64,000 bases of DNA from assembly GCA_938082375.1 (NCBI GenBank), contig CALKCJ010000026.1, positions 118,648 to 182,647 of the forward strand. The letters are read 5' to 3'. Positions 63,194 to 64,000 of this stretch are shown here, piece after piece; within the stretch, counting starts at the first letter, position 1; every line of letters begins with the position of its first letter. The translations under genes were made by a program, and so were the position numbers. The stretch is from an uncultured Thermomicrobiaceae bacterium (GTDB lineage Bacteria > Chloroflexota > Chloroflexia > Thermomicrobiales > Thermomicrobiaceae). A model generated the notes under the pieces. It was not told the origin of the DNA and did not search any database. It saw only the letters and a list, made by a program, of their open reading frames with translations.

Positions 63194-64000
63194 CTACCAG
63201 GTAAGCTCCCCATAGGGCTCCAGCTTTGTCGCCCAGAAACGAACCCCCGGCATCACCTCGATCCACTCCCCTTCAGGGATCGCTTCGATCACGCTCGAAA
63301 AGCCGGTCTGGTTGGTAATCGTCTCAAACTCGTGGGCGAACGCCCTCGGCACAATCGCACACAGCTCCTCGACCGTCCAGCGGTGATCGGCACGGAGCGT
63401 CTTGATCACCTTCGGCTGCGACATCAGCGCGATGTTGTAGCCGAAGGCACCGAACAAGTAGCCGTTAATTGACTGCGCCTGGTCGCTCGCAAGGAAGGCC
63501 ACCAGCGGCGCCACGTTGGCTGGATCTCTCTCCGTCCCGACACCCAGCTCGCTGGGCAACTTGCCGTACTCCTGGAGCGTCCGCTCCCGCACGGTCGGGA
63601 TCGAGTCGATCATCCGCGTCCAGCCGCTCGGTAGGATAGCGTTGGCGGTGACGTTATAACGGGACAGCGCGTTGGCACAGCTCAAGGTGAGCCCGATGAT
63701 CCCCGCCTTGGCCGCGGCGTAGTTCGGCTGGCCGGGAGCGCCGAAAGCCGAGGTAGACGACATGTTGATAATCCGCCCCCACCGCTGCTCGCGGAAGCGC
63801 ACCGACGCCCACTTGCAGACGTTGAAGGTGCCCTTGAGGTGGACATCCAGCACCGCCTGCCACTCCTCTTCGGTCATGTTGAAGATCATGCGGTCACGCA
63901 GGATGCCGGCCACGTTCACCACCACGTCCAGCCGCCCAAACACCTCCACCGCCTGCTCCACCATCCGCCCCGCCGCCGCATAGTCCGCCACCGACTCGCT
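63194..64000 (-). CDS. Short-chain dehydrogenase/reductase (5' end outside window)
   Basis: The frame is open to the right edge; about 268 residues are visible. The NAD-binding start is off the window; visible are DVVVNVAGILRD, INMSSTSAFGAPGQPNYAAAKAG (catalytic Ser, Tyr, Lys) and NAILPSGWTRM. The C-terminal extension after the SDR core (about 70 residues, from VIKTLRADHRWTVEELC) is like that of multifunctional/SDR fusion proteins acting on acyl-CoA. Same strand as the thiolase-like/DUF35 genes, 60 bases upstream of them, so the three probably form one acyl-CoA-linked catabolic operon. Confidence 0.85.
   Translation of the reverse strand, partial: SESVADYAAAGRMVEQAVEVFGRLDVVVNVAGILRDRMIFNMTEEEWQAVLDVHLKGTFNVCKWASVRFREQRWGRIINMSSTSAFGAPGQPNYAAAKAGIIGLTLSCANALSRYNVTANAILPSGWTRMIDSIPTVRERTLQEYGKLPSELGVGTERDPANVAPLVAFLASDQAQSINGYLFGAFGYNIALMSQPKVIKTLRADHRWTVEELCAIVPRAFAHEFETITNQTGFSSVIEAIPEGEWIEVMPGVRFWATKLEPYGELTW

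Overview
The window is a GC-rich bacterial chromosome segment, densely packed and mostly housekeeping. Gene content, many GTG starts, F420-type and SCP-thiolase genes, a Ser/Thr kinase-propeller and a characteristic palindromic CCCTCACCCC...GGGGTGAGGG repeat fit a thermophilic member of the Chloroflexota, most likely Thermomicrobia (Thermomicrobium/Sphaerobacter-like). This placement is inference from gene content; no 16S rRNA is present.

Layout. 1-5.8 kb: end of fmt, endonuclease V, a ThDP enzyme, a PgeF-like laccase-domain protein, an MBL-fold hydrolase and an HU protein with an unexplained C-terminal half. 6-9.5 kb: a pair of ABC exporter half-transporters. 9.7-16.5 kb: an excisionase-type regulator, the ugd-acpS-nnr and tgt-acyP operons, a methyltransferase and a Tat component. 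16.5-21.3 kb: glycosyltransferase, pth, then a B12/acyl-CoA block (3-hydroxyacyl-CoA dehydrogenase, a cobalamin-adenosyltransferase-like protein with a ruined P-loop, the B12-binding subunit of methylmalonyl-CoA mutase, MeaB). 21.3-27.2 kb: ruvC-tlyA-larB, the principal sigma factor, fabF and a 2-hydroxyacid dehydrogenase.

27.2-32 kb is the one clearly accessory region. A molybdopterin oxidoreductase gene broken by many frameshifts, an intact ACR3/BASS-type transporter and a broken tyrosine recombinase lie beside tRNA-Asn, which looks like a decaying island integrated at that tRNA.

32-41.7 kb: an ornithine-cyclodeaminase homologue, an orphan NuoE/NuoF-like diaphorase pair, the lepB-bifunctional nuclease-Zn ribbon-ECF sigma-anti-sigma run, a protein kinase fused to a PQQ-type propeller, and a small tatA. 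41.9-48.6 kb: minus-strand run yvcK-gap-pgk-tpiA-secG followed by a peptide-binding protein. 49-57.5 kb: the translation operon nusA-ylxR-infB-rbfA-nrnA-truB-ribF-tyrS with tRNA-Pro and tRNA-Gly; rimP is absent from its usual place. 57.7-64 kb: MBL hydrolase, MlrC-type peptidase, an LLM oxidoreductase, and a DUF35/thiolase-like/SDR set that runs off the window edge.

Regulatory signals are unusually readable. Extended -10 promoters (TGN-TATACT or close) recur, and both rpoD and nusA carry terminator-like hairpins between promoter and start codon, suggesting that the core transcription machinery is controlled by attenuation.
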